A stretch of 36,200 bases of DNA from Thermococcus sp. (GTDB taxonomy: Archaea > Methanobacteriota_B > Thermococci > Thermococcales > Thermococcaceae), in NCBI RefSeq assembly GCF_027063845.1, contig NZ_JAMOQU010000052.1, forward strand, positions 1 to 36,200, in the 5' to 3' direction. Shown here piece after piece: positions 26,246 through 33,613 of the stretch (positions within the stretch are counted from its first letter, which is position 1; each line of letters opens with the position of its first letter). The notes beneath the pieces are model-generated. The model searched no databases and was not told the DNA's origin. It saw only the letters and a program-made list of their open reading frames with translations. A program made the position numbers and the translations under genes.

Positions 26246-27214
26246 ATGATAATTCGGACACCGAAAAGGCTTCACCTCGGTCTGATAGACCCAACGGGCT
26301 CGCTCGGAAGGCGCTTCGGGAGCCTTGGGGTGGCGCTCGAAGGTGGTTACGAGGTAAAGGTTCTGCCAGCTGAACGGCTCGAGATAAGAGCCGAGGGCGA
26401 GGACGTGGAGACGATAAAGAAGGCCGTCGAGAGAATGAACTCGGCCTTTGGAACCGGGACCGGTTACATAATTGAGGTGCGGAAAGCAATTCCGAGGCAC
26501 GTCGGCCTCGGCTCAACAACACAGCTGAGCTTAGCTGTTGGAACTGCAATAGCGAGGCTCAACAACTTGAACGTTTCGGTTGAGAGGCTCGCCGAGGCCC
26601 TCGGAAGAGGAAAGAACAGCGGGGCAGGTATTTATGCCTTCGCTCACGGGGGCTTCGTCCTCGATGGCGGGGTTAAAGAAGGAATCCCCCCGCTGATACT
26701 CCACGAGGACTTCCCAGAGGAGTGGGCGTTCCTCCTCGTGATTCCTGAGGTCAAGCCTGGCTTAGACGAAGAGGAGGAAAAGCCGATAATGGCCGGTAGC
26801 TTCGGCGACGTTAACGTTGCGATGGAGATAAGCCACCGCATTTTACTCGGCCTTCTGCCCGCACTGAAGGAGAGGAACGTTAGGGCCTTCGGAGAGCACC
26901 TTTCCCTAATACAGAGGCTCGTCGGCAGGCACTTCGCGGAGTTTCAAGGGGGCGAGTTCAGGGAGGACGTGGAGTTAATCCTCGACTGGCTGGGTGAGAA
27001 AACATACGGCGCGGGCCAGAGCAGCTGGGGGCCGACCGTTTACGGCCTAATCCTAAAGGCAGAGTTCCAGAGGCTTTCTGCTGAGCTTAACGATTACCTC
27101 AAGGAGCACGGGATAAAAGCTAAGGTCGAACTTGGCCTTCCGAGGAACACCGGGGCAGAGGTTGTGAGCGAGAACGCCTTCCTGGAAAGGTTGATAAGGA
27201 GCGTGGCGCAATGA
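26246..27214 (+). CDS. Beta-ribofuranosylaminobenzene 5'-phosphate synthase
   Basis: A 322-residue GHMP-kinase-superfamily protein. The N-terminus RTPKRLHLGLIDPTGSLGRRFGSLGVAL (residues 4-31 in part) and the glycine loop HVGLGSTTQLSLAVGTA at about 85-101 match beta-RFAP synthase. This enzyme condenses p-hydroxybenzoate or p-aminobenzoate with PRPP, releasing diphosphate, as the first committed step toward tetrahydromethanopterin-type cofactors. The SSWGPTVYG motif and the C-terminal GLPRNTGAEVV fit too. The frame opens at GTG 26237, but ATG at 26246 has GGTGATGAGC before it. The stop overlaps the AGOG start (ATGA). Confidence 0.93.
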   Translation: MIIRTPKRLHLGLIDPTGSLGRRFGSLGVALEGGYEVKVLPAERLEIRAEGEDVETIKKAVERMNSAFGTGTGYIIEVRKAIPRHVGLGSTTQLSLAVGTAIARLNNLNVSVERLAEALGRGKNSGAGIYAFAHGGFVLDGGVKEGIPPLILHEDFPEEWAFLLVIPEVKPGLDEEEEKPIMAGSFGDVNVAMEISHRILLGLLPALKERNVRAFGEHLSLIQRLVGRHFAEFQGGEFREDVELILDWLGEKTYGAGQSSWGPTVYGLILKAEFQRLSAELNDYLKEHGIKAKVELGLPRNTGAEVVSENAFLERLIRSVAQ

Positions 27215-27999
27215 CGCTCGACCGCTTCGTGAGGGTAAAATACAGAGAGGACAAGGAGAAAGTCAACAGGCTCGTGGAAATACTGCGGGAGCTCGGCCTT
27301 GACTGCGCGAGAACCATTGAGGAGAAGGTTGATTTGCAGTTCGATGCACTGAGAAACCTTCGGGAGAACCTGAAGGACGACGAACTCTTTATCAAGCTCG
27401 TCATAGCCAACGCGCTCGTCAGCTACCAGCTAAGCGGGAAAGGCGAGGACTGGTGGTGGGAGTTCTCAAGGTATTTCTCGGAGAACCCACTCGAGAGCAT
27501 AACGGAGGCCTACGCCCAGTTTCTCCCTAACTCGAAGACCAACAGGCGCCTCGTTGCGGGGAAGCTCAAGAGAATCGAGAGGGTCGAGCCGTTTCTGAAG
27601 TCTCTCTCAATGGACGAGCTGAGGGACTACTACTTCAACGGCATGGAAAGGCTCAGAGATGACCTCGCGAGGGTTATGAACGCTAAAAGGAGCGCGAAAA
27701 CGATAGTCTTCGCAGTGAAGATGTTCGGCTATGCGGGGAGGATTGCCTTTGGAGCTTTCGTTCCCTACCCGATGGCCATCGAGATTCCGGACGACGTGAG
27801 GATAAACGCCTACACCAAACACTTCACCACCGAGCCGCCGGTTAGCTTCTGGAAGGGGATTGCGGAGAAAACCGAAATCCCACCGCTCCACATAGACTCA
27901 ATCCTTTGGCCCGTCCTCGGGGGTAAGGGTGAGGTTCTAAACAGGCTGAAGAGGCACTGCCCAAAGGCGGAACTCGTTCTTGAACTTAGGGGACTCTAA
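27211..27999 (+). CDS. N-glycosylase/DNA lyase, archaeal 8-oxoguanine glycosylase (AGOG)
   Basis: A 262-residue helix-hairpin-helix-type glycosylase that removes 8-oxoguanine and nicks the resulting abasic site. AGOG family marks are ANALVSYQLSGKGEDWWWEF (residues 66-85), SNSKTN-like FLPNSKTNRR, and RSAKTIVFAVKMFGYAGR at 160-177, where K163 is the expected Schiff-base lysine. The catalytic aspartate is D194 or D195 in IPDDVRINAYT. The length is typical. ATG at 27211 overlaps the beta-RFAP synthase stop by 4 bp, so DNA repair and cofactor genes are translated together. Confidence 0.92.
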   Translation: MTLDRFVRVKYREDKEKVNRLVEILRELGLDCARTIEEKVDLQFDALRNLRENLKDDELFIKLVIANALVSYQLSGKGEDWWWEFSRYFSENPLESITEAYAQFLPNSKTNRRLVAGKLKRIERVEPFLKSLSMDELRDYYFNGMERLRDDLARVMNAKRSAKTIVFAVKMFGYAGRIAFGAFVPYPMAIEIPDDVRINAYTKHFTTEPPVSFWKGIAEKTEIPPLHIDSILWPVLGGKGEVLNRLKRHCPKAELVLELRGL

Positions 28000-28024
28000 T
28001 TTCATTCCTATTACAAGAACAAAA

Positions 28025-28033
28025 TTTTTATAC
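28025..28033 (+). promoter_or_regulatory. TATA box of the ABC-2 exporter operon
   Basis: TTTTTATAC about 26-30 nt before the predicted start near 28055; the ribosome site GGGAGGTG (28061-28068) follows. The 75-bp gap after the AGOG gene marks a new transcription unit. Confidence 0.6.
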
Positions 28034-28074
28034 TCTCAGCTTTAGTTCCCCCGAGAGTAAGGGAGGTGCTCCCA

Positions 28075-28965
28075 GTGTTTTGGGGATTCCAACTTGAGTT
28101 CATGAAAGGAATGCGAACAAAGAAACTGTGGGCGGTACTGCTGATTATAATCGGCCTCTACATACCCGTGTTCTACCTGATGAAACAGGAGGATATAACC
28201 AACGAACTGGAGGCCATAGCTGTAATGATACGGTTCTCCAGCCAGACTGCACTGTTCTTCCTCGGAATCCTGGCGATAATCTTTGGGGCCGGGGCGATAA
28301 ACAAGGAAATTGAGGACGGAACCATAAGAATAGCCCTCAGCAAGAGCGTGACGAGGCTTGGATACATCCTTGGCAAGTACTCTGGACAGCTCGTTGTCTT
28401 TGGCGTTGCGTTGCTCCTCACAAGCTTCGTTACCCTCGCAGGTCTCCAGTGGGTAGGTGTTTCGGTTTCGAAGATAACCGCCGACGTGTTTCTCCTTAAC
28501 GTACTGCTCCTCCTCACCATGCTTGAGTTCATAGCGATAGGGTACATCATCTCTACTTTCGTCCGCTCATCTGGGGCATCCCTTGGGGTTGCCCTTGGCG
28601 TGTTCTTCATTCTCTACGTACTCCTCCCAACCGTTGTATCCTACGAGATGGGAAAGAACCTTCCAGAAAATCTTAGCATGGAAGAGCTGAACGATTACAC
28701 AGCAAACTATTATACAAAATACCTCTTTTACTCGCCGAGCGCCCAGTTCTCCGTCATCCTGGACGCGGTTAATGAGTACAAGGAGGTCACAAAGACCATT
28801 GAAATCAACGGGGAAACCCACACTTACAGGGATTACACAGCCGAATACGCTGGGATTGGCAGGGCCATGAGGAAGCGGGCGGTAAACGTCGCGTTGCTCG
28901 TCGTTATGACACTGGTCTACCTCGGCATCGCGACCTGGCGCTTCCTCCGCATGGATTTGAGGTGA
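28075..28965 (+). CDS. ABC-2 type exporter permease
   Basis: A 296-residue membrane protein with six predicted helices in the ABC-2 arrangement: one early helix (LWAVLLIIIGLYIPVFYL), an extracellular stretch, and four central helices (ALFFLGILAIIFGAGAI, LVVFGVALLLTSFVTLAG, LLTMLEFIAIGYIIS, LGVALGVFFILYVLLP). A soluble loop of about 90 residues and a last helix (VALLVVMTLVYLGIA) follow. NKEIEDGTIRIALSKSVTR is the typical coupling segment of this family. Substrate unknown. GTG at 28075 is chosen because GGGAGGTG sits at ideal distance; GTG at 28066 lies within that ribosome site. The ATPase gene follows at once. Confidence 0.88.
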   Translation: MFWGFQLEFMKGMRTKKLWAVLLIIIGLYIPVFYLMKQEDITNELEAIAVMIRFSSQTALFFLGILAIIFGAGAINKEIEDGTIRIALSKSVTRLGYILGKYSGQLVVFGVALLLTSFVTLAGLQWVGVSVSKITADVFLLNVLLLLTMLEFIAIGYIISTFVRSSGASLGVALGVFFILYVLLPTVVSYEMGKNLPENLSMEELNDYTANYYTKYLFYSPSAQFSVILDAVNEYKEVTKTIEINGETHTYRDYTAEYAGIGRAMRKRAVNVALLVVMTLVYLGIATWRFLRMDLR

Positions 28966-28970
28966 TGATT

Positions 28971-29888
28971 ATGATTACGGTTGAGAACTTGGTCAAGGCC
29001 TATAAGGATGTTCGGGCCCTTGATGGGCTCACGTTGAGGGTTCCACACGGAGTCGTTTACGGCTTCCTCGGGCCGAATGGAGCAGGCAAAAGCACGACAA
29101 TCCTCAGCCTCCTCGGCCTCGTCTTTCCCCAGGAGGGCAGAATAGAACTCCTCGGCGAGGAAGTCTTTAGAGACGGAAAGTTCAACGAGGGTAATCTCGT
29201 TAAAGCAAAAGCCAGAATCGGTTACATGCCTGAACACGCAACCCTCTGGGAGTTTCTAACCCCAATGCAAACCCTCGACATAATCGGCAGGGCCTTTAGA
29301 ATTCCAAAGGCCGAGCGCGAAAAGCGTGCTGAAGAGATTCTCAAGCTCGTCAACCTCTGGGAGGTCAGGAACAAAAAGGTTGGCAAGTTCTCGAAGGGGA
29401 TGCGTCAGCGTTTGCTCCTCGCTCAAGCGCTCATCAACGACCCTGAGCTTTTAATCCTCGATGAACCCATGACGGGCCTCGACCCGACTGGAATTGCGGA
29501 ATTCAAGGAGATTATTAGAGAGCAGAGGAAGGCTGGGAAGACAGTCTTCTTCTCGAGTCACATTCTTGCGCACGTGGAAGAGGTCTGTGATACCGTTGGC
29601 GTAATTGTGAAGGGCAGGTTAATTCTCGAGGACAGCATCGAGAACATCAAGCGGGAATTCCTGAAGAAGGCGGGCTATACGATTATCATTGAGACGAACA
29701 GGCCTGTTGACTGGAGTTCTGCTCCTTGGAGTGTCACTCCCCTTGGGGAGAACAGGTATCGTGTCGTCTCGCCCGAGGACATTCGCGAGGAGCTTCACGA
29801 TTACGTGGCTTCCCAGGGGGCGAAGATTCTGACAATGCAGGTGAAAGAACCAACCCTCGAAGAAATCTTCCTAAAACTCGTGAAATAA
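28971..29888 (+). CDS. ABC transporter ATP-binding protein (ABC-2 partner)
   Basis: A 305-residue ATPase. Walker A GPNGAGKST is at about residues 38-46, followed by a Q-loop region (GYMPEHATLWEFLTP), signature FSKGMRQRLLLAQ, Walker B LLILDEPMTGLDP and switch SSHIL. The C-terminal 80 residues (IIIETNRPVDW, MQVKEPTLEEIFLKLV) are the usual tail of CcmA/NatA-type exporter ATPases. Note SKG in place of the common SGG in the signature, which is frequent in this subfamily. ATG at 28971 follows GGTGATGATT overlapping the permease stop. With the permease it forms a complete two-gene exporter, perhaps for a drug, ion or lipid. Confidence 0.92.
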   Translation: MITVENLVKAYKDVRALDGLTLRVPHGVVYGFLGPNGAGKSTTILSLLGLVFPQEGRIELLGEEVFRDGKFNEGNLVKAKARIGYMPEHATLWEFLTPMQTLDIIGRAFRIPKAEREKRAEEILKLVNLWEVRNKKVGKFSKGMRQRLLLAQALINDPELLILDEPMTGLDPTGIAEFKEIIREQRKAGKTVFFSSHILAHVEEVCDTVGVIVKGRLILEDSIENIKREFLKKAGYTIIIETNRPVDWSSAPWSVTPLGENRYRVVSPEDIREELHDYVASQGAKILTMQVKEPTLEEIFLKLVK

Positions 29889-29893
29889 AGAGA

Positions 29894-31159
29894 TTAGAGG
29901 CTCGCCCTCTCGAACTCTTCTTTTCTATTGAGAGGCTTCGTCGCGTCTATGCCCCACTTGGCAGTTAAGCTCTTCTCTGCCGAGGGGTCGAGGGAGCTAC
30001 CGCGGGCGTTGGGGACTATCACGAGGTCCCTATCTGCCTGGAAGCGCGTCGCTATCGCCCACTCCACGTCGCGGTCATCGTAGATGTCTATGTCCTCGTC
30101 AACGACAACGACGTGTTTGAGGCTCGGGTGGCCAGCGAAGGCCGCTAAAATCGCGTTCTTGCCGTCGCCGTCGTGCTGTTTTGTTATACTCACAACAGCG
30201 TGGAGCCACATGGCACCTCCTTCCGTCAGCCGAACGCCGTGAACCTTTGGCACGACCCGCTTGACGCTCGCATAAATCTGGGGCTCCTTGGGGAGACCCA
30301 TTAGCATGAAGTGCTCGTAGCCACCTGGCAGGAGGGCGTGGAAAATAGGCTCATCAACGTGGTACATCTTTTCAAAGACGACCAGCGGCTGCTTCCTCAC
30401 GTAGTCGTAGGTTCCTGTTATGTCCACGAACGGGCCTTCGTCAACCAGCTCGGGAGTTATCTTCGCCTCGAAGACGAACTCGCTCTCCACAGGAACGGGG
30501 ATTCCTCCCAGCTCGATGACTTCGACGGGCTTTCCAAAGGCGAGCTCGCTCAGCTTCGATGCTATCTCAAGCTCGCTGATTCCGTAGGCAGTGCTGGTAG
30601 CGCCTGCGAGGAGCAGGTGAATGGGATTGCCGACGACGATTCTAACGTCCAGCTCCTCCCCGTGCTCGGCCCTGTCCTTCCATATCGCGTAGAGGTGTCT
30701 CGGAACGAGCCTTATCGCAACGGTCTTTTCGTCCCTGACCATCATCCTGTGGAACGACACGTTGACAAAGCCGTTATCGTCCTTCGCAATGACCATCGCC
30801 GAGGTAAAGTATGGCCCGCCGTCCTTTGGATAATACTTCGGAACCGGCAGTTCAAGAAGGGAAAAGTCCTCCGTCGAGTTCTTCAGGAACGGGGCGCTTT
30901 CAACGGTTTTGTAGGGGGCGGGGTTCTCCATCGCGTCCGCTACAACGTGCATCAGGCGCTCCCTGCTCGTGTTCAGGAAGCGGGCTATCCTCTCGCGGGT
31001 GCTCCAGATGTTTCCAGCGACCCTCCAGCCGTCAACGTCCTCGAAGAGAACCGGCCTGTCGCGGTATTTAAGGAGATAGCGCGTTATCTCAAGCTCCTTG
31101 CTCACGGGTTCCTTTATGACAATCAGGTCGTCGAAGGTTTGAAGAATTTCCCTCAGCAT
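29894..31159 (-). CDS. UbiD-family decarboxylase (possible anhydromevalonate phosphate decarboxylase)
   Basis: A 421-residue member of the prenylated-FMN-dependent UbiD decarboxylase family. Recognisable parts are [15 protein letters not shown] near the N-terminus, [20 protein letters not shown] (cofactor-binding region), [15 protein letters not shown], and [14 protein letters not shown] with the conserved glutamate and tight turn. The C-terminal block [19 protein letters not shown] is also typical. Archaea have no ubiquinone; a UbiD homologue in Aeropyrum decarboxylates trans-anhydromevalonate 5-phosphate in the archaeal mevalonate route, and this gene is a good candidate for that step, though not proven. 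ATG at 31159 follows GGTGGT; TATA is shared with the helicase gene. Confidence 0.88.
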   Translation of the reverse strand: MLREILQTFDDLIVIKEPVSKELEITRYLLKYRDRPVLFEDVDGWRVAGNIWSTRERIARFLNTSRERLMHVVADAMENPAPYKTVESAPFLKNSTEDFSLLELPVPKYYPKDGGPYFTSAMVIAKDDNGFVNVSFHRMMVRDEKTVAIRLVPRHLYAIWKDRAEHGEELDVRIVVGNPIHLLLAGATSTAYGISELEIASKLSELAFGKPVEVIELGGIPVPVESEFVFEAKITPELVDEGPFVDITGTYDYVRKQPLVVFEKMYHVDEPIFHALLPGGYEHFMLMGLPKEPQIYASVKRVVPKVHGVRLTEGGAMWLHAVVSITKQHDGDGKNAILAAFAGHPSLKHVVVVDEDIDIYDDRDVEWAIATRFQADRDLVIVPNARGSSLDPSAEKSLTAKWGIDATKPLNRKEEFERASL

Positions 31160-31190
31160 ACCACCACCTTAGGCCGTTGTTCCAAAAGGT

Positions 31191-31198
31191 CTATAAAG
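31191..31198. promoter_or_regulatory. Shared TATA box for the UbiD-family and XPB-like genes
   Basis: CTATAAAG (CTTTATAG on the other strand) is the only TATA-like element in the 67-bp gap. Centred at 31195, it predicts starts near 31170 (minus, just before GGTGGT and the ATG at 31159) and near 31220 (plus, 7 nt before the ATG at 31227). Confidence 0.55.
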
Positions 31199-31226
31199 CC
31201 TTTTTCCACACTCGCTTTGATTGGCC

Positions 31227-32621
31227 ATGCCCATGGTTGTCCTCAGGATTCCAGACGGTTCAGCACTGGTTAAGGTCGAGAAGGCGGAGCCGAGCGTCTA
31301 CTTCAAAATCTACGACCTGCTCACCTACAAGAAGGACTACGGTAAGTGGGAGAAGCCAGAGAGCCTCTACGACCCCTACGAGAAGACCTTTCCCGTCGGT
31401 CTTCTTCCGCGGGTCAAGAAGTTCCTCAACAGCAAGGGCTACCGCGTTAGAATCAAGGACGAACGGCAGGTTCGCGGGGTTAAACTCAACTCAACGTGGA
31501 ACGAGAACTACTCCCTGAGGCGCTATCAGCAAAGGGCCGTTAGGAAAGCCCTGAAGGAGAAGATGGGCGTTTTAGCTCTCCCCGTTGGGAGTGGAAAGAC
31601 GGTTGTCGGGTTAAGGATAATCCACGAGCTTGACCTTTCGGCGCTCATCGTCGTCCACACGAAGGAGCTCCTCTACCAGTGGGCCGAGAAGGTTGAAGAG
31701 CTCCTCGGCGTTAAAGCAGGAATCGTTGGCGACAACAAGTGGAACGAGGAAAACGTAACGGTGGCCATGATACAGACCCTCCTCTCGAGGGGCGTTGACA
31801 AGCTGAAGAACGACTACGCGATAGTCATGTTCGACGAGTGCCACAGAACTTCCGCCGCCGAAAAGTTCTACCAGCTTGGAATAAGCCTCCCGCAGGTTTA
31901 CCGCTTCGGGCTCTCGGCGACACCCTGGAGGCGCGTCCGCGGGGAGGAGATAAAGATTGAGGCAGTCGTCGGCCCGATAATCTACGAGGTGAAGGCTGAG
32001 GACCTTATCAGGGAAGGCTTCCTGGCGAAGCCCCGCTTCGAGGTGATAACCTACGAGTCGAGCATGCCGTCCTTCAGCGAGCGCTATAAGGAGCTCTACG
32101 AGGACGTCGTCATGAACAACGACGAGAGGAATAGGGCAATAGTGGCTAAAGCCAAAGAACTCGTCAGGAAGGGCCACCGCGTTCTCATAGATGTAAAGCG
32201 CATCGAACACGGCAAAATCCTGAAGGAGATGCTTGAAAAGGAGGGCGTAACGGCCGAGTTTCTCAGCTCCAAGAGCCAGAACCGCTGGGAGGTCCTTGAG
32301 GCCTTCAAGAACGGCGAGATTCCGGTTTTAATCTCGACCCTCCTAAAGGAGGGAGTTGACATACCTGAGATTTCCGCGATAATCCTCGCAGGGGGAGGAA
32401 AGAGCGACATCATGACGATACAGACCATAGGGAGGGCCCTGAGGCCGAAGAAAGGTATGAGAGCAGTTATAGTCGACGTCGCGGACGACGACCCGCTTCT
32501 CTACACGCACTTCATCGAGAGGCAGAAAGCTCTGAAACAGTACTACGGGAAGTACTACGACAAGGAATCAAAGCTCAATGAGGCAGTCCCCAAAAAGCGC
32601 CGCCCTCGCCAGAGCTCTTGA
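31227..32621 (+). CDS. XPB-like superfamily 2 DNA helicase
   Basis: A 464-residue DNA-dependent ATPase. After an N-terminal domain of about 90 residues come helicase motif I (PVGSGKT, residues 119-125), Ia (VVHTKELLYQW), II (DECH, 203-206), III (GLSATPWRR), then the second RecA domain with IV-VI (SSKSQNR, STLLKEGVDIPE, QTIGRALRP). The DECH box and layout match archaeal XPB/Rad25-type enzymes implicated in repair or promoter opening. The RED motif of classical XPB is not obvious after motif III (RRVRGEE instead). ATG at 31227 (or 31233) gives a nearly leaderless message from the shared TATA box. The 3' end overlaps truA by 54 bp. Confidence 0.88.
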   Translation: MPMVVLRIPDGSALVKVEKAEPSVYFKIYDLLTYKKDYGKWEKPESLYDPYEKTFPVGLLPRVKKFLNSKGYRVRIKDERQVRGVKLNSTWNENYSLRRYQQRAVRKALKEKMGVLALPVGSGKTVVGLRIIHELDLSALIVVHTKELLYQWAEKVEELLGVKAGIVGDNKWNEENVTVAMIQTLLSRGVDKLKNDYAIVMFDECHRTSAAEKFYQLGISLPQVYRFGLSATPWRRVRGEEIKIEAVVGPIIYEVKAEDLIREGFLAKPRFEVITYESSMPSFSERYKELYEDVVMNNDERNRAIVAKAKELVRKGHRVLIDVKRIEHGKILKEMLEKEGVTAEFLSSKSQNRWEVLEAFKNGEIPVLISTLLKEGVDIPEISAIILAGGGKSDIMTIQTIGRALRPKKGMRAVIVDVADDDPLLYTHFIERQKALKQYYGKYYDKESKLNEAVPKKRRPRQSS

Positions 32622-33371
32622 GTAGCGCTCGAAGAGGTCGCGTTTGGCTTTCGCAAGGCCCTTCTCGTCGGTTTTGAAGTCAACGTTGGGGTATTCTATA
32701 TGCCACAGAACGAGGTTCTCTGGAGGGGCGGGTGGGACCTTCTTTCTGTAAGTCCCCGCGAGCATGGCTTTAACGTCCTCGAGCTCCAGAAGCCCGAGCC
32801 CGCAGAAGCGGAGCGCGTTGACGATTCTCCTCACCATCTCCCAGAGGAAGCTTTTGCCCGTGATTTCAACCGCGTAGTAGCCGCGTCTTGGAACGATGCT
32901 GATGCGCATTATCTCCCTAATCGGGTCCCTGCCGGGTTCGAGCTTCGCGAAGGCCGAGAAGTCATGGGTTCCCTCAAAGAGCCTGGCGCACTCTGTCATA
33001 TCGAGAACGTCAAAGCCTTCGTCTATGAGATAATAGCGGTATGTCTTTTCTCTCGCCCCGAACCTCGGGTGGAAGTCGTCGGGAACCTCGGCAACGCCGA
33101 GAACCCAGAGGTCTCGAAGGTGGTGGTTCAGCACCTCTGGCCTCGCCAAATCAACTCTCTCGCCGGGAACGAACGAAACCACGTTGAAGAACGCGGAAAC
33201 TCCACGGTCCGTCCGCGAGGCACCTTTAAAGTCGTTCTCTTCCGGGCTTTCGATGATTTTTAGTTTGGTTAAAACGCGGATGAGTTCCCCCTCTACAGTC
33301 CTCACTCCGGGCTGTCTCTGGAAGCCGTAGAATGCCGTCCCGTCGTAGGCCACGCGGAGAGCCAGCTTCAT
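32568..33371 (-). CDS. truA: tRNA pseudouridine synthase TruA
   Basis: A 267-residue enzyme that makes pseudouridine at positions 38-40 of the tRNA anticodon arm. The catalytic aspartate D55 lies in KGASRTDRGVSA, preceded by the family start LRVAYDGTAFYGFQRQP (residues 5-21). KTYRYYL, FEGTHDFSAFAK and GKSFLWEMVRRIV complete the pattern. ATG at 33371 is chosen because a TATA element (GGCTTTTTATACT, 33391-33403) lies about 25 nt upstream, making it leaderless; the frame up to 33446 would cross that promoter. It overlaps the helicase gene tail to tail by 54 bp. Confidence 0.95.
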   Translation of the reverse strand: MKLALRVAYDGTAFYGFQRQPGVRTVEGELIRVLTKLKIIESPEENDFKGASRTDRGVSAFFNVVSFVPGERVDLARPEVLNHHLRDLWVLGVAEVPDDFHPRFGAREKTYRYYLIDEGFDVLDMTECARLFEGTHDFSAFAKLEPGRDPIREIMRISIVPRRGYYAVEITGKSFLWEMVRRIVNALRFCGLGLLELEDVKAMLAGTYRKKVPPAPPENLVLWHIEYPNVDFKTDEKGLAKAKRDLFERYSRALARAALFGDCLIEL

Positions 33372-33390
33372 GGTTGGCGCTTTAGCGGAG

Positions 33391-33403
33391 AGTATAAAAA
33401 GCC
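33391..33403 (-). promoter_or_regulatory. TATA box of truA
   Basis: GGCTTTTTATACT on the minus strand is centred about 25 nt before the truA ATG at 33371, so the message should be leaderless or nearly so. Confidence 0.6.
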
Positions 33404-33520
33404 TTCCCTGAAAATCCTCCAAGTTTCTTGACTTTTGTAAATCCAAAATTCGAAGGAAATACGAAAAAATTCCAGCAAACTTGATAAAGGGGCACGAGAA
33501 CCTAAAATCGAGGTGAGAGA

Positions 33521-33613
33521 ATGGAAGAAGTCTTTGACGTTGAGGTACTGATAAGTGTTACGAACTTCGAGCTCATGTGCGCCCTCCTTGAGAAGAGGAA
33601 AAAGAGGGACTAA
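33521..33613 (+). CDS. Candidate 30-residue small protein
   Basis: A short frame with a strong ribosome site: GAGGTGAGAGA directly precedes the ATG at 33521. The 30-residue product starts MEEVFDVEVLISVTNF, continues with an amphipathic or hydrophobic helix-like part (ELMCALLEKRK) and ends in a basic tail (KKRKKRD-like). A weak TATA-like TTGATAAAG is at 33481-33489. Its TAA overlaps the pheT stop tail to tail by 3 bp, which leaves the truA-pheT gap almost entirely occupied. I do not recognise it. It may be a real small protein or a chance frame; the ribosome site is the main support. Confidence 0.45.
   Translation: MEEVFDVEVLISVTNFELMCALLEKRKKRD

Noticed and set aside
26198-26500. N-terminal extension of the folP frame by about 100 codons
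   Set aside because: It would run antisense through the start of beta-RFAP synthase and lacks any family similarity; the ribosome site and DHPS start motif are at 26197.
30311-31273. A 320-codon plus-strand frame opposite the UbiD-family gene
   Set aside because: Antisense shadow of a well-conserved enzyme; no motif, no ribosome site.
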